The notes under the pieces: generated by a model
Seen by the model: only the letters and a program-made list of their open reading frames with translations
What the model was told of the DNA's origin: nothing
Databases searched by the model: none
NCBI GenBank assembly: GCA_021778575.1
Contig: JAJYCH010000258.1
Span: 1 to 6,969, forward strand
Reading direction: 5' to 3'
DNA: 6,969 nt
From: Planctomycetota bacterium
Lineage (GTDB): Bacteria > Planctomycetota > Planctomycetia > Isosphaerales > Isosphaeraceae
Shown: one piece after another, positions 1 to 6,526 of the stretch
Layout of the letters: the number at the start of each line of letters is the position of its first letter
Position numbering within the stretch: the stretch's first letter is position 1
Made by a program: the position numbers and the translations under genes

Positions 1-141
1 AGAATCCTTCGTTGAGCTGATTCTCTTTGATCGAGATTCAGCGACCAGAACAATTTACGTCGATTCTCTCTCCTCGACGGCTTTGGAACGTATGCCCTCT
101 CAAGACCGAAGACATCTTGGCAAACGATCAGATACCAGGGG

Positions 142-1218
142 GTGGATAAGGTGTTAAGCAAATTCGGAACGATCGACGAGCGAATTTTCTCCGTCGCCAA
201 TGGCTGTCGTCCCGGCACTATTTCTGAGCCAACCGGGTGGTCGGCCGAACGCGATGACGACCCGGAGACGATTGTTAGCCCGATCTTCCTGGTCGGTTCG
301 GTTCGGTCGGGAACGACGCTTCTCCGGTTGATGCTCGATCATCATCCCGAACTCGCCTTCCACCACGAATCGCAATACATGGTCGAGAAGCTCCCGGAAA
401 CCGGTTGGCCGGACCTCGGCGCATTTTATGAAGGCTTGGTTCACGACCGGATCTTCCAGGACAGCCGGTTCACCATTGATCGCCGGCTGAACTATCGTCA
501 ATTGATGAATAGCTTTCTGGCACAGAAACGGGATCGCGACGGAAAGCGGCTGGTGGGGTCCACCGTCCATCTACATTTCGACCGGCTCTTGCGGATCTGG
601 CCTGACGCTCGGTTCATTCATATCGTCCGAGACGGTCGAGACGTCGCCCGGTCGCGGGTCGAACTCGGCTGGGCCGGCAACATGTACACCGGGGTCGACT
701 CCTGGATCGAGGCTGAACGTCTCTGGGAAAAATTCCGGGATCAGGTCGCTCCGGATCGACGAATTGACATCCGCTATGAGGATCTCATCAGCGATGCTCC
801 GGGTGAACTGAGCCGGATTTGCGATTTTCTCGACCTCCCATACGACCCGGCCATGCTCCGGTACAACCAGAACTCGACTTACCAACCGCCTGATCTCAGC
901 CTGATCAATCAGTGGCGGCGCAAGCTCTCACCCACCGCGGTCCGGCTGGCCGAATCCCGAATCGCTGACATGCTCGTCGATCGGGGCTACGAACTCAGTG
1001 GTCACAAGCGGCTCAAGAACGGTCCGATTTTCGATCGGCTGATGCGACTCGACGATCGTCGGAACAGGCTCAAGATGCGTCGACGAGCCTATGGAAATCG
1101 ACTCTTTCTCGCCGAGCTGGCCAGCCGGACGCTCGAACCGCTCCGCCGGAAGCTTACCGACTTCCGGATCAACGTCCGCGAGCGAATCAACGAAGTCGAG
1201 CGAGCCAGCTTGAAATAA
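142..1218 (+). CDS. PAPS-dependent sulfotransferase family protein
   Basis: Predicted cytoplasmic sulfotransferase (Sulfotransferase_3-like), which would move a sulfuryl group from PAPS to an unknown acceptor. Residues 49-61 (FLVGSVRSGTTLL) form the 5'-phosphosulfate-binding loop. FIHIVRDGRDVARS (158-171) is the 3'-phosphate-binding segment, with R163 and S171 at the usual spacing, and RYEDL (211-215) is a further family motif. At 358 residues it has a normal length. The last 70 residues are rich in Arg and Lys and look helical. No signal peptide or membrane segment is seen. The frame opens at GTG 142, but the purine run AGGGGG (137-142) overlaps that codon, so the in-frame GTG at 151, eight bases after the run, may be the true start. 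The gene is monocistronic here and converges on the DUF1501 cassette. The substrate cannot be read from the sequence; family assignment is strong. Confidence 0.9.
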   Translation: MDKVLSKFGTIDERIFSVANGCRPGTISEPTGWSAERDDDPETIVSPIFLVGSVRSGTTLLRLMLDHHPELAFHHESQYMVEKLPETGWPDLGAFYEGLVHDRIFQDSRFTIDRRLNYRQLMNSFLAQKRDRDGKRLVGSTVHLHFDRLLRIWPDARFIHIVRDGRDVARSRVELGWAGNMYTGVDSWIEAERLWEKFRDQVAPDRRIDIRYEDLISDAPGELSRICDFLDLPYDPAMLRYNQNSTYQPPDLSLINQWRRKLSPTAVRLAESRIADMLVDRGYELSGHKRLKNGPIFDRLMRLDDRRNRLKMRRRAYGNRLFLAELASRTLEPLRRKLTDFRINVRERINEVERASLK

Positions 1219-1244
1219 GGAATAAGACCGCAACAAGATCAATA

Positions 1245-1268
1245 CCCCACCATGCGTGCGTGGTGGGG
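1245..1268. terminator. hairpin between convergent genes, likely bidirectional terminator
   Basis: A perfect 8-bp stem, CCCCACCA (1245-1252) with TGGTGGGG (1261-1268), can extend inward by a T-G wobble and a G-C pair to a CGTG loop. It lies 26 bases after the sulfotransferase stop and 20 bases beyond the stop of the WD40 remnant on the other strand. The flanking T-runs are short (CTTTG on plus, TATTGATCTT on minus), so Rho-independent activity is plausible but not certain. Confidence 0.6.
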
Positions 1269-1289
1269 CTTTGAATTGCTGAAAAGCCC
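1266..1289 (-). terminator. second hairpin overlapping the first, at the end of the minus-strand cassette
   Basis: GGGCTTT (1266-1272) pairs perfectly with AAAGCCC (1283-1289) around a 10-base loop. Read on the minus strand, the stem begins at the last base of the TAG that ends the WD40 remnant. It shares 1266-1268 with the neighbouring hairpin, so the two cannot fully form in the same transcript. It may be part of the old 3' end of the cassette; a function as terminator is inferred. Confidence 0.35.
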
Positions 1290-1363
1290 TACGGGAGATC
1301 CCAGAGCGCCACGCCCTTCGGTCCCGAGGCGATTAAGCTTTTGCCATCAGGGGCGAAGGCCAT
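1289..1363 (-). pseudogene. WD40-repeat protein remnant, C-terminal end only
   Basis: A 24-codon minus-strand frame starts at an ATG that overlaps the TAA of DUF1501 (TAATG) and ends at TAG (1289-1291). Its residues 1-11 ([11 protein letters not shown]) and final WDLP match the core of a WD40 propeller blade, whose usual pattern is 'afsPDGk.la.g..dG.v.lWdl'. The frame holds about half of one blade, which cannot fold as a propeller, so it is most simply the 3' end of a WD40 gene that lost nearly all its length. From family knowledge, WD40 genes are often found next to DUF1501 and PSD1 genes in planctomycetes. The TAATG overlap would still allow coupled translation, so a 24-residue peptide could be made; a function for it is doubtful. 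Confidence 0.6.
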
Positions 1364-2778
1364 TACGCCAGCAACTTTCGCACGACCTCACCACTCACAT
1401 CGGTCAGGCGGAAGTCTCGCCCCTGGAACTTGTAGGTCAACCGGGTATGATCAAACCCTAACAAATGAAGAATTGTGGCGTGGAGGTCGTGGACGTGGAC
1501 CTTGTCCTCGGCGGCGTTGAAGCCGAGTTCGTCGGTCTTGCCCAGGGTGATTCCAGGTTTGATTCCGCCGCCTGCCATCCACATCGTGAAGGCGTTGGGG
1601 TGGTGATCGCGGCCGTCGTTGCCCCCCTGGACCATCGGGGTCCGGCCGAACTCTCCGCCCCAGATGACCAGGGTGTCGTCGAGCAAGCCGCGACGCTTGA
1701 GGTCCTTGATCAAGGCCGCGCTGGCCTTGTCGGTCTTGCCGCACTGCTCCTTCAGGCCGTTGGTCAGACCGCCGTGGTGGTCCCAGGCTTCGTGGAAGAC
1801 CTGGACGAACCGGACGCCTCGCTCGATCAACCGGCGCGACAGCAAGCAGGCGTTCGCGAACGACGACTTGCCCGGCTCGGCCCCGTACATGGCGAGGGTC
1901 TCGGGCGTCTCCTTCGACAGATCCATCAGGTCGGGGGCCGAGCTTTGCATCCGGTAGGCAAGTTCAAAGTTGTTGATCCTCGTGGCGATCTCGGGGTCGC
2001 CCACGGCTCCCAGGTGCTGGCGATTCAGCTCGGCGATGGCGTCGATCGAGGCTCGCTGCATTGCGTCGTCGACCCCGGCCGGATTGGAGAGATAGAGGAC
2101 CGGGTCGCCTTGACCACGAAACGGCACGCCTTGATGGACGGTGGGCAGGAAGCCGCAGCCATAGTTCGACGCGCCGCCGCTGGTCCCTTTCTGACCGGTG
2201 CTGAAGACGACATAAGCCGGGAGGTCGCGGCCTTCGGTTCCCAGTCCGTAGGTGGTCCAGGCCCCCATGCTCGGCCGACCGAACTGCTGCGAGCCGGTGT
2301 TCATGAAGATCTGCGCGGGGGCGTGATTGAAGGCGTCGGTGACCATCGACTTGACGATCGCGATGTCGTCGACGACCTCGCCGAGATGCGGGAGTAACTC
2401 CGAAAGCTCGGCGCCCGACTGGCCATATTTGCTGAACTTGAACTTGGGGGCAAGAAGAGTGGAAGACGGATTGATAAACGCCGCTCGATAGCCTTTTAGT
2501 AACTCCGGAGGCGGCAAGGTGCCGTTATGTTTGCGCAATTCTGGCTTGTCATCGAAAAGGTCGAGATGGCTCGGTGCTCCGGCCTGGAACAAGTAGATGA
2601 CCCGTTTCGCCTTCGCCGGAAAATGAGGGCTCCTGGGAGCCAGAGGATCGGTCGAATCGGCTCGGGCCGAGGTTTCGCCCAGGAGAGATCCCAGCGCGGC
2701 GGCACCGAGACCGACGCCGCATTCCCGGAAGAACCAGCGGCGGGTGATTGACTGGCGAGCTTGCTCGAAGGGATTCAT
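1363..2778 (-). CDS. DUF1501 protein with Tat signal
   Basis: A DUF1501 (PF07394) protein of 471 residues, close to full family length. The family sits in the alkaline phosphatase/sulfatase-like clan; its reaction is not established. The N-terminus carries a twin-arginine signal, TRRWFFREC (12-20), followed by a hydrophobic Gly/Ala stretch to about residue 34, so export in folded form is expected. Family blocks visible are [18 protein letters not shown] (59-76), [10 protein letters not shown] (328-337), WGGEFGRTP (373-381), GRDHHPNAF (389-397) and [14 protein letters not shown] (428-441); the conserved Asp and His residues could bind metal by analogy with the clan. The C-terminus ([15 protein letters not shown]) looks intact. 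The frame stays open 41 codons upstream, but ATG 2778 is chosen because it begins the Tat signal and has GGAG eight bases before it. It follows the PSD1 gene by 178 bases and is probably in the same operon. Confidence 0.93.
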   Translation of the reverse strand: MNPFEQARQSITRRWFFRECGVGLGAAALGSLLGETSARADSTDPLAPRSPHFPAKAKRVIYLFQAGAPSHLDLFDDKPELRKHNGTLPPPELLKGYRAAFINPSSTLLAPKFKFSKYGQSGAELSELLPHLGEVVDDIAIVKSMVTDAFNHAPAQIFMNTGSQQFGRPSMGAWTTYGLGTEGRDLPAYVVFSTGQKGTSGGASNYGCGFLPTVHQGVPFRGQGDPVLYLSNPAGVDDAMQRASIDAIAELNRQHLGAVGDPEIATRINNFELAYRMQSSAPDLMDLSKETPETLAMYGAEPGKSSFANACLLSRRLIERGVRFVQVFHEAWDHHGGLTNGLKEQCGKTDKASAALIKDLKRRGLLDDTLVIWGGEFGRTPMVQGGNDGRDHHPNAFTMWMAGGGIKPGITLGKTDELGFNAAEDKVHVHDLHATILHLLGFDHTRLTYKFQGRDFRLTDVSGEVVRKLLA

Positions 2779-2786
2779 GAGAGAGG

Positions 2787-2790
2787 CTCC
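2787..2790 (-). promoter_or_regulatory. ribosome binding site that sets the DUF1501 start
   Basis: On the minus strand GGAG lies eight bases before ATG 2778. It supports this start over the longer upstream frame, which would put a non-conserved leader ahead of the Tat signal and run through the palindromic spacer. Confidence 0.6.
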
Positions 2791-2810
2791 GATCTTGCTC
2801 TGAACTTTCT

Positions 2811-2880
2811 GACTCCATCCCCCCTTGTGGGGGAGGGTTGTGTCTGATTCTTCCGACTCCCTCCCCGTGTGGAAAGGGAG
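2811..2880. repeat. pair of related GC-rich palindromes in the PSD1-DUF1501 spacer
   Basis: Two imperfect palindromes begin with nearly the same 12 bases: GACTCCATCCCC (2811) and GACTCCCTCCCC (2855), 44 bases apart. The first can fold as CCATCCCCC (2815-2823) with GGGGGAGGG (2829-2837), one A-G mismatch, loop CTTGT. The second pairs CTCCCT (2857-2862) with AGGGAG (2875-2880), with a possible inner CC/GG pair around GTGT. The shared head and shape suggest two copies of one palindromic element, as in REP-like intergenic repeats. In the transcript they could pause, terminate or process the message between the two genes; that role is inferred. Confidence 0.5.
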
Positions 2881-2916
2881 CCAGACGCAAGCGGATTTCA
2901 CTGATTCAGGTCATGC

Positions 2917-2936
2917 GGTCATTTGTGGTCGTTTGT
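2917..2936. repeat. tandem decamer in the intergenic spacer
   Basis: GGTCATTTGT (2917-2926) is followed at once by GGTCGTTTGT (2927-2936), nine of ten bases identical, and is preceded by a partial unit GGTCAT (2909-2914). The tract sits 21 bases past the PSD1 stop codon, between it and the palindrome pair. It may be slippage in non-coding DNA; no function is evident. Confidence 0.45.
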
Positions 2937-2956
2937 CGATTTCGTGTGATGAGATC

Positions 2957-4873
2957 TTATTCTTTCGTAATCGTCTCATCCAGATTCAACAACACCCGAG
3001 CGACCACGGTAAAGGCTGCCCACTGGGTGGGACTTATCCCCTGGGGGAGGTCGCTGGGTCGGTCGGTCTTGCTGCCGGTCACGACTTCCCACGGGCTCAC
3101 CCAGCCGTCGGCGAATCGTTGCTTCTGGTCGTCGAGGAGCTTGAGCAACACCGCCAGTTCTTGTTCCGAAGGCTTCCGGCCGACGCAGCGGCGGAAGGCG
3201 AAGGTGATTCGCTCGCTGTCGGTCTTGCCTGCTTCGGCCAGGGTTTTTCGGGCCAGGGCTCGGGCGGCTTCGATGGCCAGGGTCTCGTTCAAGGTCACGA
3301 GCGCCTGGAGCGGCGTGTTCGAGCGGACCCGGCGGACGCACGCGTTGTTGCCTTCGGGGACGTCGAAGGTCGAGAGCAGCGGGTAGGGGGTCGAACGCCT
3401 CCGCCAGGTGTAGACCCCTCGGCGATAGCGATCGGCTCCTTTGGCTTCGATCCAGGGGAACGGGGCGTAGCTGGCCGGTGGTTGAAAGAGGAACTCGGGG
3501 GCCGGAGGCATGGTGCTCGGGCCGCCGAGCTTTGGGTTGAGCAAGCCGCTGGCGGCGAGCTGGATATCGCGAACGATCTCCCCTTCGACCCGGAGCCTTG
3601 CCCCTCGGGCCAGCAGGCGGTTATACGGGTCCTTCGCCAGAAGTTCGGGCGTGGCCTTGCTCGATTGCCGATAGGTTGCCGACTCGACGATCAGCCGATG
3701 GAGATCCTTGATCTTCCAGCCGCTTTCCATGAACTGGACGGCCAGCCAGTCGAGGAGTTCGGGGTGACTGGGCAAGTCGGCCTGAGTGCCGAGATCCTCG
3801 GAGGTCGCGACCAGGCCGGTGCCAAAGTACGACTGCCAGACCCGATTCACGAACGCCCGCGCGGTGGTGGGGGAACTTCGGTCGACCAACCAGTTCGCGA
3901 AGGCCAGTCGATCGGGCGAGGCTCCGCTGGCCAGTGGGTTCAGAAACGCGGGAACGCCGGGCTGAACGGGTTTTCCCGGCTTGAGAAAATCGCCTCGCTT
4001 GAGGATCGCGGTGGTTCTGGGCTCGGTCTTCGCCTGGAGGACCAGGGTGGTCGCTCCCGAAGGATAGGTTTTCCAGAGGGCTTCGATCTTGTCGTTGTCG
4101 GCCTTCCACTCAGGGATGAGGGTCCGCCAGTAGGCGAAGATCGTCGCGACCTGGGCGGTCGACCGACGTTCGCGTGGGACAGCGAGCGCCTCGCGGACGA
4201 GCGCCGGGGTGGGGTCGGTTTTGGGTTCGTTTTCGCTGGTGACGGAGACCCGGAACCGGCCGAGGTTATTGGTCATCAGGTCGTCGCTGTTCCAGCCGCC
4301 GTGATTCTGGGTCAGGAAGAAGGTCAACTCGGTCGGTTCCGCCGCTTCGATCGGTTTTTCGAGGACGAAGACCGCCTCATGAGGGACATTCCGCCGACCG
4401 GGGCCGGCGTCGATTCCCCAGGCGGTCTCGTCCTTGCCGTCGATCGCGTACGAGGCTGGGCCAACGACTCGCTTCTTGCCCGATCGGTCGTCGTAATAGG
4501 CTTCGAGCGGCGTCTCGGCTTGCTCGAAGTCCGCCGAGACCCGGGTGATCTTGACGGGCTTGCGCTCCTTCGTGCCGGCCTCGACCTTGAAATCGGTCAG
4601 GGCGCAAGTTCCCCAGAGCGACCGGCCGGGGCCGAACGCGGGGAGGTTCGAGTCGTTCATCAGTTCGAGCTTGATGGCGGTGATCCGGGGCAGATCGACC
4701 TTCGCCGTGAACTTGCCGGTGTGCTTGGTCGGAGCATACCCCGCCGCTCGGAACGATCCGTCGGGGAGGAGCAGATATTTCTGGCCGCCGGTCGAGATAT
4801 CCTCGAACGGTGCCTGGACGACGGTCCATTTCGGTTTCTGGGCCTGGTTTCGCTCGTCTTCCCAGCGGTCCAT
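2957..4873 (-). CDS. DUF1553 half of the split PSD1 protein
   Basis: A 638-residue frame holding the C-terminal part of a PSD1 protein. Residues 45-215 look like a beta-rich middle region (TAIKLELMNDSNLPAFGPGR at 65-84; NHGGWNSDDLM at 190-200). DUF1553 (PF07587) covers about 318-636, with the blocks RLAFANWLVD (322-331), ARAFVNRVWQSYFGTGLV (338-355), SHPELLDWLA (369-378), SATYRQSS (398-405), STFDVPEGNN (501-510), RSNTPLQALVTLNE (517-530) and the typical ending LLNLDETITKE (628-638). ATG 4873 is only the first possible start after the TAG; no Shine-Dalgarno-like sequence precedes it and there is no signal peptide, so independent translation would leave the product in the cytoplasm. The same frame is open back to 4918. 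The DUF1553 function is unknown. It ends with TAA, 178 bases before the DUF1501 start. Confidence 0.85.
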   Translation of the reverse strand: MDRWEDERNQAQKPKWTVVQAPFEDISTGGQKYLLLPDGSFRAAGYAPTKHTGKFTAKVDLPRITAIKLELMNDSNLPAFGPGRSLWGTCALTDFKVEAGTKERKPVKITRVSADFEQAETPLEAYYDDRSGKKRVVGPASYAIDGKDETAWGIDAGPGRRNVPHEAVFVLEKPIEAAEPTELTFFLTQNHGGWNSDDLMTNNLGRFRVSVTSENEPKTDPTPALVREALAVPRERRSTAQVATIFAYWRTLIPEWKADNDKIEALWKTYPSGATTLVLQAKTEPRTTAILKRGDFLKPGKPVQPGVPAFLNPLASGASPDRLAFANWLVDRSSPTTARAFVNRVWQSYFGTGLVATSEDLGTQADLPSHPELLDWLAVQFMESGWKIKDLHRLIVESATYRQSSKATPELLAKDPYNRLLARGARLRVEGEIVRDIQLAASGLLNPKLGGPSTMPPAPEFLFQPPASYAPFPWIEAKGADRYRRGVYTWRRRSTPYPLLSTFDVPEGNNACVRRVRSNTPLQALVTLNETLAIEAARALARKTLAEAGKTDSERITFAFRRCVGRKPSEQELAVLLKLLDDQKQRFADGWVSPWEVVTGSKTDRPSDLPQGISPTQWAAFTVVARVLLNLDETITKE

Positions 4874-4918
4874 CCGTTCGCGCCAGTCGGGGGTCGAATG
4901 CTGGAGCGCGGTCTCGAC

Positions 4919-6100
4919 CTAGACGATCCGGCGGCGAATCTCGGCGGCCTGGCGGCTCTCGTCGGGCGTGTAGACGACCCGGGTGGGTTCGTCGTCGTTG
5001 TTCAGGAAGGCGAAGAGGCGGTAATACTCTTCGTGCGAGATCGGGTCGAATTTGTGCGAGTGGCACTGGGCACACTGGACGGTCAGACCGAGGACTCCCT
5101 TGCCAATCGCCTCGACCCGGTCGAACATCGCCTCCATCCGGAACTGTTCGGGATCGACGCCCCCTTCTTCGTTGACCATCGAGTTCCGCAGAAATCCGGT
5201 GGCGACGACCTGGTCCTGGGTCGCGCCCGGGAGGAGGTCGCCGGCGATCTGCTCGATGATGAAGCGGTCATAGGGGAGGTCGCGGTTGAAGGCGTTGATG
5301 ACCCAGTCGCGATAAAACCAGACGTGACGGGTCTTGTCCTTCTCGAAGCCGTCGGTATCGGCGTAACGAGCCGCGTCGAGCCAGTGTCGGCCCCAGCGCT
5401 CGCCGTAATGCGGGCTGGCGAGCAGTCGGTCGACGACCTTCTCATAGGCGTTCGGGGCCGGGTCGGCGACGAAGGCGTCGATCTCTTCAGGGGTCGGCGG
5501 GAGTCCGATCAGATCGAGGCTCAGGCGGCGGATCAAGGTGACCCGATCGGCCTCGGGGGAGGGCTTCAGTCCGTCCGCTTCGAGCCGGGCGAGGACGAAG
5601 CGATCAATCGCGTTTCGCGACCATGGCTCGTCGCGAACCTTGGGAAGCGCCGGTCGGGTTGGCGGGACGAAGGCCCAGTGTTTTCCGGCTCCGGTGGTCG
5701 CGTCGTCGGGCCATTTCGCTCCTTGGTCGATCCATTTCCGGATCGTGGCGACCTGCTCGTTCGTCAATCGATCTCCCTTGGGAGGCATGGCCTCCTCGGG
5801 GTCGGCGTCGGGACTGATCCGATCGATCAAGGGGCTCTCGACGGCCTTGCCGGGGATGATCGCCGGACCTTCGGCACCGCCTCGAAAGGCTCGTGATCGG
5901 TCGTCGAGCCGGAGGTCGGATTGCTGCTTCTTCGGTCCGTGGCAGGCGAAGCATTTGGCTTCGAGGATTGGTCGGACCTCGCGAGCGAAGTCGACATCCT
6001 GGCCAACGGCGGTCGAGCCGTCGAACGTCAGCCAGACGAGAACCAGCGCCGAGAACGATCGGACGATCCTCTGCGGTCGGGGCGAGACGAGTGGGCGCAT
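4919..6100 (-). CDS. planctomycete cytochrome c / DUF1549 half of the split PSD1 protein
   Basis: A 393-residue frame holding the N-terminal part of a PSD1 protein. Basic residues then a hydrophobic run (about 15-26) and AVGQ (31-34) look like a Sec signal peptide. The planctomycete cytochrome c domain (PSCyt1, PF07635) follows at about 36-130, with haem motif CFACH (50-54) and a likely axial Met at 105 in EEAMPPKGD. DUF1549 (PF07583) covers about 155-370, with LSLDLIGLPPTPEEIDAF (193-210), SPHYGERWGRHWLDAARYAD (229-248), EEGGVDPEQFR (311-321) and a second CxxCH in CAQCHSHKFDPI (343-354). The start ATG 6100 has GAGG five bases upstream and begins the signal peptide. The frame stops at TAG after RRRIV, well short of the roughly 1000 residues expected. 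As expressed it would be an exported haem protein lacking DUF1553. Electron-transfer partner and substrate are unknown. Confidence 0.88.
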   Translation of the reverse strand: MRPLVSPRPQRIVRSFSALVLVWLTFDGSTAVGQDVDFAREVRPILEAKCFACHGPKKQQSDLRLDDRSRAFRGGAEGPAIIPGKAVESPLIDRISPDADPEEAMPPKGDRLTNEQVATIRKWIDQGAKWPDDATTGAGKHWAFVPPTRPALPKVRDEPWSRNAIDRFVLARLEADGLKPSPEADRVTLIRRLSLDLIGLPPTPEEIDAFVADPAPNAYEKVVDRLLASPHYGERWGRHWLDAARYADTDGFEKDKTRHVWFYRDWVINAFNRDLPYDRFIIEQIAGDLLPGATQDQVVATGFLRNSMVNEEGGVDPEQFRMEAMFDRVEAIGKGVLGLTVQCAQCHSHKFDPISHEEYYRLFAFLNNDDEPTRVVYTPDESRQAAEIRRRIV

Positions 6101-6105
6101 CGTGG

Positions 6106-6109
6106 CCTC
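6106..6109 (-). promoter_or_regulatory. ribosome binding site of the PSD1 gene
   Basis: On the minus strand GAGG lies five bases before ATG 6100. This agrees with the start chosen from the signal peptide. Confidence 0.5.
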
Positions 6110-6276
6110 GTGGGCAACGTTTCAGCACGAAGGCTGGGTTGGTCGGTCAAGTGGTGACAATCGGGAATGGCGGGTTGGTTCCTCAAGGCTAACGGAAGTC
6201 GGTCGGCCGAGTCAATTCGTTTCAGGAGACGCCTTCGACGCTGGGGGGACGACGAGACCTTTCGCAAAAAGAGTGG

Positions 6277-6310
6277 CTTGATTGCCGACAACGACTTGTG
6301 GACAATCAAG
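6277..6310. repeat. 34-base interrupted palindrome in the divergent promoter region
   Basis: Outer arms CTTGATTG (6277-6284) and CAATCAAG (6303-6310) pair perfectly. Inner bases add C6285-G6301 and C6286-G6300, then ACAA (6288-6291) with TTGT (6296-6299) around a CGAC loop, with single bulges at G6287 and A6302. The total is 14 pairs. The position suggests an operator for one or both divergent genes, or a leader hairpin of the PSD1 transcript. On the minus strand it is followed seven bases later by TTTTT, so termination in that direction is another possibility. Confidence 0.5.
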
Positions 6311-6421
6311 AGATAAAATTACTCATCAAAATCTGTAGGATCAGAGGCGGATTCCGATTCTCAATTCCGCGGAAATTTGCCATCGTCCTGAGTTTCATTA
6401 ACGATCTATGTTACATGGGGC

Positions 6422-6449
6422 TGGCGGCGTCTTGTCGCCATTTTCGTTT
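6422..6449 (+). terminator. terminator-like hairpin with T-run in the leader of the sensor gene
   Basis: TGGCGGC (6422-6428) pairs with GTCGCCA (6434-6440) through seven pairs including one G-T wobble, loop GTCTT, and is followed by TTTTCGTTT (6441-6449). This is the layout of an intrinsic terminator on the plus strand, placed 50 to 80 bases before the candidate starts of the sensor gene with no convincing gene ahead of it. It could end a small RNA, act as a leader attenuator, or be chance. Confidence 0.3.
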
Positions 6450-6516
6450 GGAGAATCTGCCTGCTTTCCTGATCTTTTCGTCTCAGGGCGTCGGAGCGAA
6501 TGCTAGAACTGCTCTT

Positions 6517-6521
6517 GGAGG
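6517..6521 (+). promoter_or_regulatory. ribosome binding site of the membrane sensor gene
   Basis: GGAGG lies five bases before ATG 6527 and two bases before the in-frame ATG 6524, favouring 6527. A further in-frame ATG at 6500 has GGAG only three bases before it and is less likely. Confidence 0.5.
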
Positions 6522-6526
6522 CGATG

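Larger units (their letters stand above)
2957..6100 (-). pseudogene. whole PSD1 gene (cytochrome c - DUF1549 - DUF1553), split by an in-frame TAG
   Basis: Taken together, 6100 to 2957 reads as one 1047-codon PSD1-type gene plus its stop, interrupted only by TAG at 4919-4921 (CTA on the plus strand). The two halves lie in the same frame: the ATG at 4873 is exactly 48 bases, 16 codons, from the TAG. The bridge reads RRRIV, stop, VETALQHSTPDWRERMDRWE, which resembles the helical linker found here in family members. GAG or CAG to TAG would be one base change, and Glu or Gln would suit the helix. No other stop or frameshift is seen in the 653 codons after it, so the lesion is recent, a sequence error, or tolerated through suppression. 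Without read-through, no single polypeptide carries both the signal peptide and DUF1553. Confidence 0.75.
6101..6499. other. divergent intergenic region between PSD1 and the membrane sensor gene
   Basis: No convincing gene is seen here. It should hold promoters for both divergent genes. The part from about 6290 to 6420 is clearly richer in A and T than the flanking coding DNA. A weak plus-strand promoter candidate is TTGCCA (6377-6382), 16 bases, TAACGA (6399-6404). A weak minus-strand candidate is TTGATT (complement of 6304-6309), 17 bases, GGCAAT (complement of 6281-6286), which lies inside the palindrome at 6277-6310. Both are guesses from E. coli-type consensus, which fits planctomycetes poorly. 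Short frames here (6298-6552 plus, 6028-6309 minus) show no family features. Confidence 0.5.

Noticed and set aside
1..141. GATTCTCT repeated at 19-26 and 62-69, and AGAATC/GATTCT inverted arms (1-6, 19-24), upstream of the sulfotransferase
   Set aside because: Short, with no clear promoter spacing; a chance occurrence is likely in this stretch.
1465..2397. 310-codon open frame on the plus strand, opposite DUF1501
   Set aside because: Same kind of antisense shadow; the minus strand encodes a complete DUF1501 protein with all family blocks.
2779..2901. N-terminal extension of DUF1501 by 41 codons to an upstream ATG
   Set aside because: The extension would read through the palindromes and put non-conserved residues ahead of the Tat signal, while ATG 2778 has a well-placed GGAG.
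4874..4918. Natural two-gene reading of PSD1, with DUF1553 as its own gene started at ATG 4873
   Set aside because: No ribosome binding site precedes ATG 4873, no signal peptide follows it, and the 15 in-frame codons between TAG and ATG continue the family-like linker helix. A broken single gene explains this better.
2825..5896. 1023-codon open frame on the plus strand, opposite the PSD1 gene and across its amber codon
   Set aside because: It is antisense to a strongly recognisable PSD1 gene, its product shows no family motif and is a low-complexity mix of Gly, Val, Arg and Asp, as expected from GC-rich codon bias on the opposite strand. It also extends into the palindromic spacer.
6028..6309. 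93-codon minus-strand frame overlapping the PSD1 start
   Set aside because: It overlaps the PSD1 signal peptide in another frame, is rich in Arg and Ser without motifs, and starts in the palindrome.
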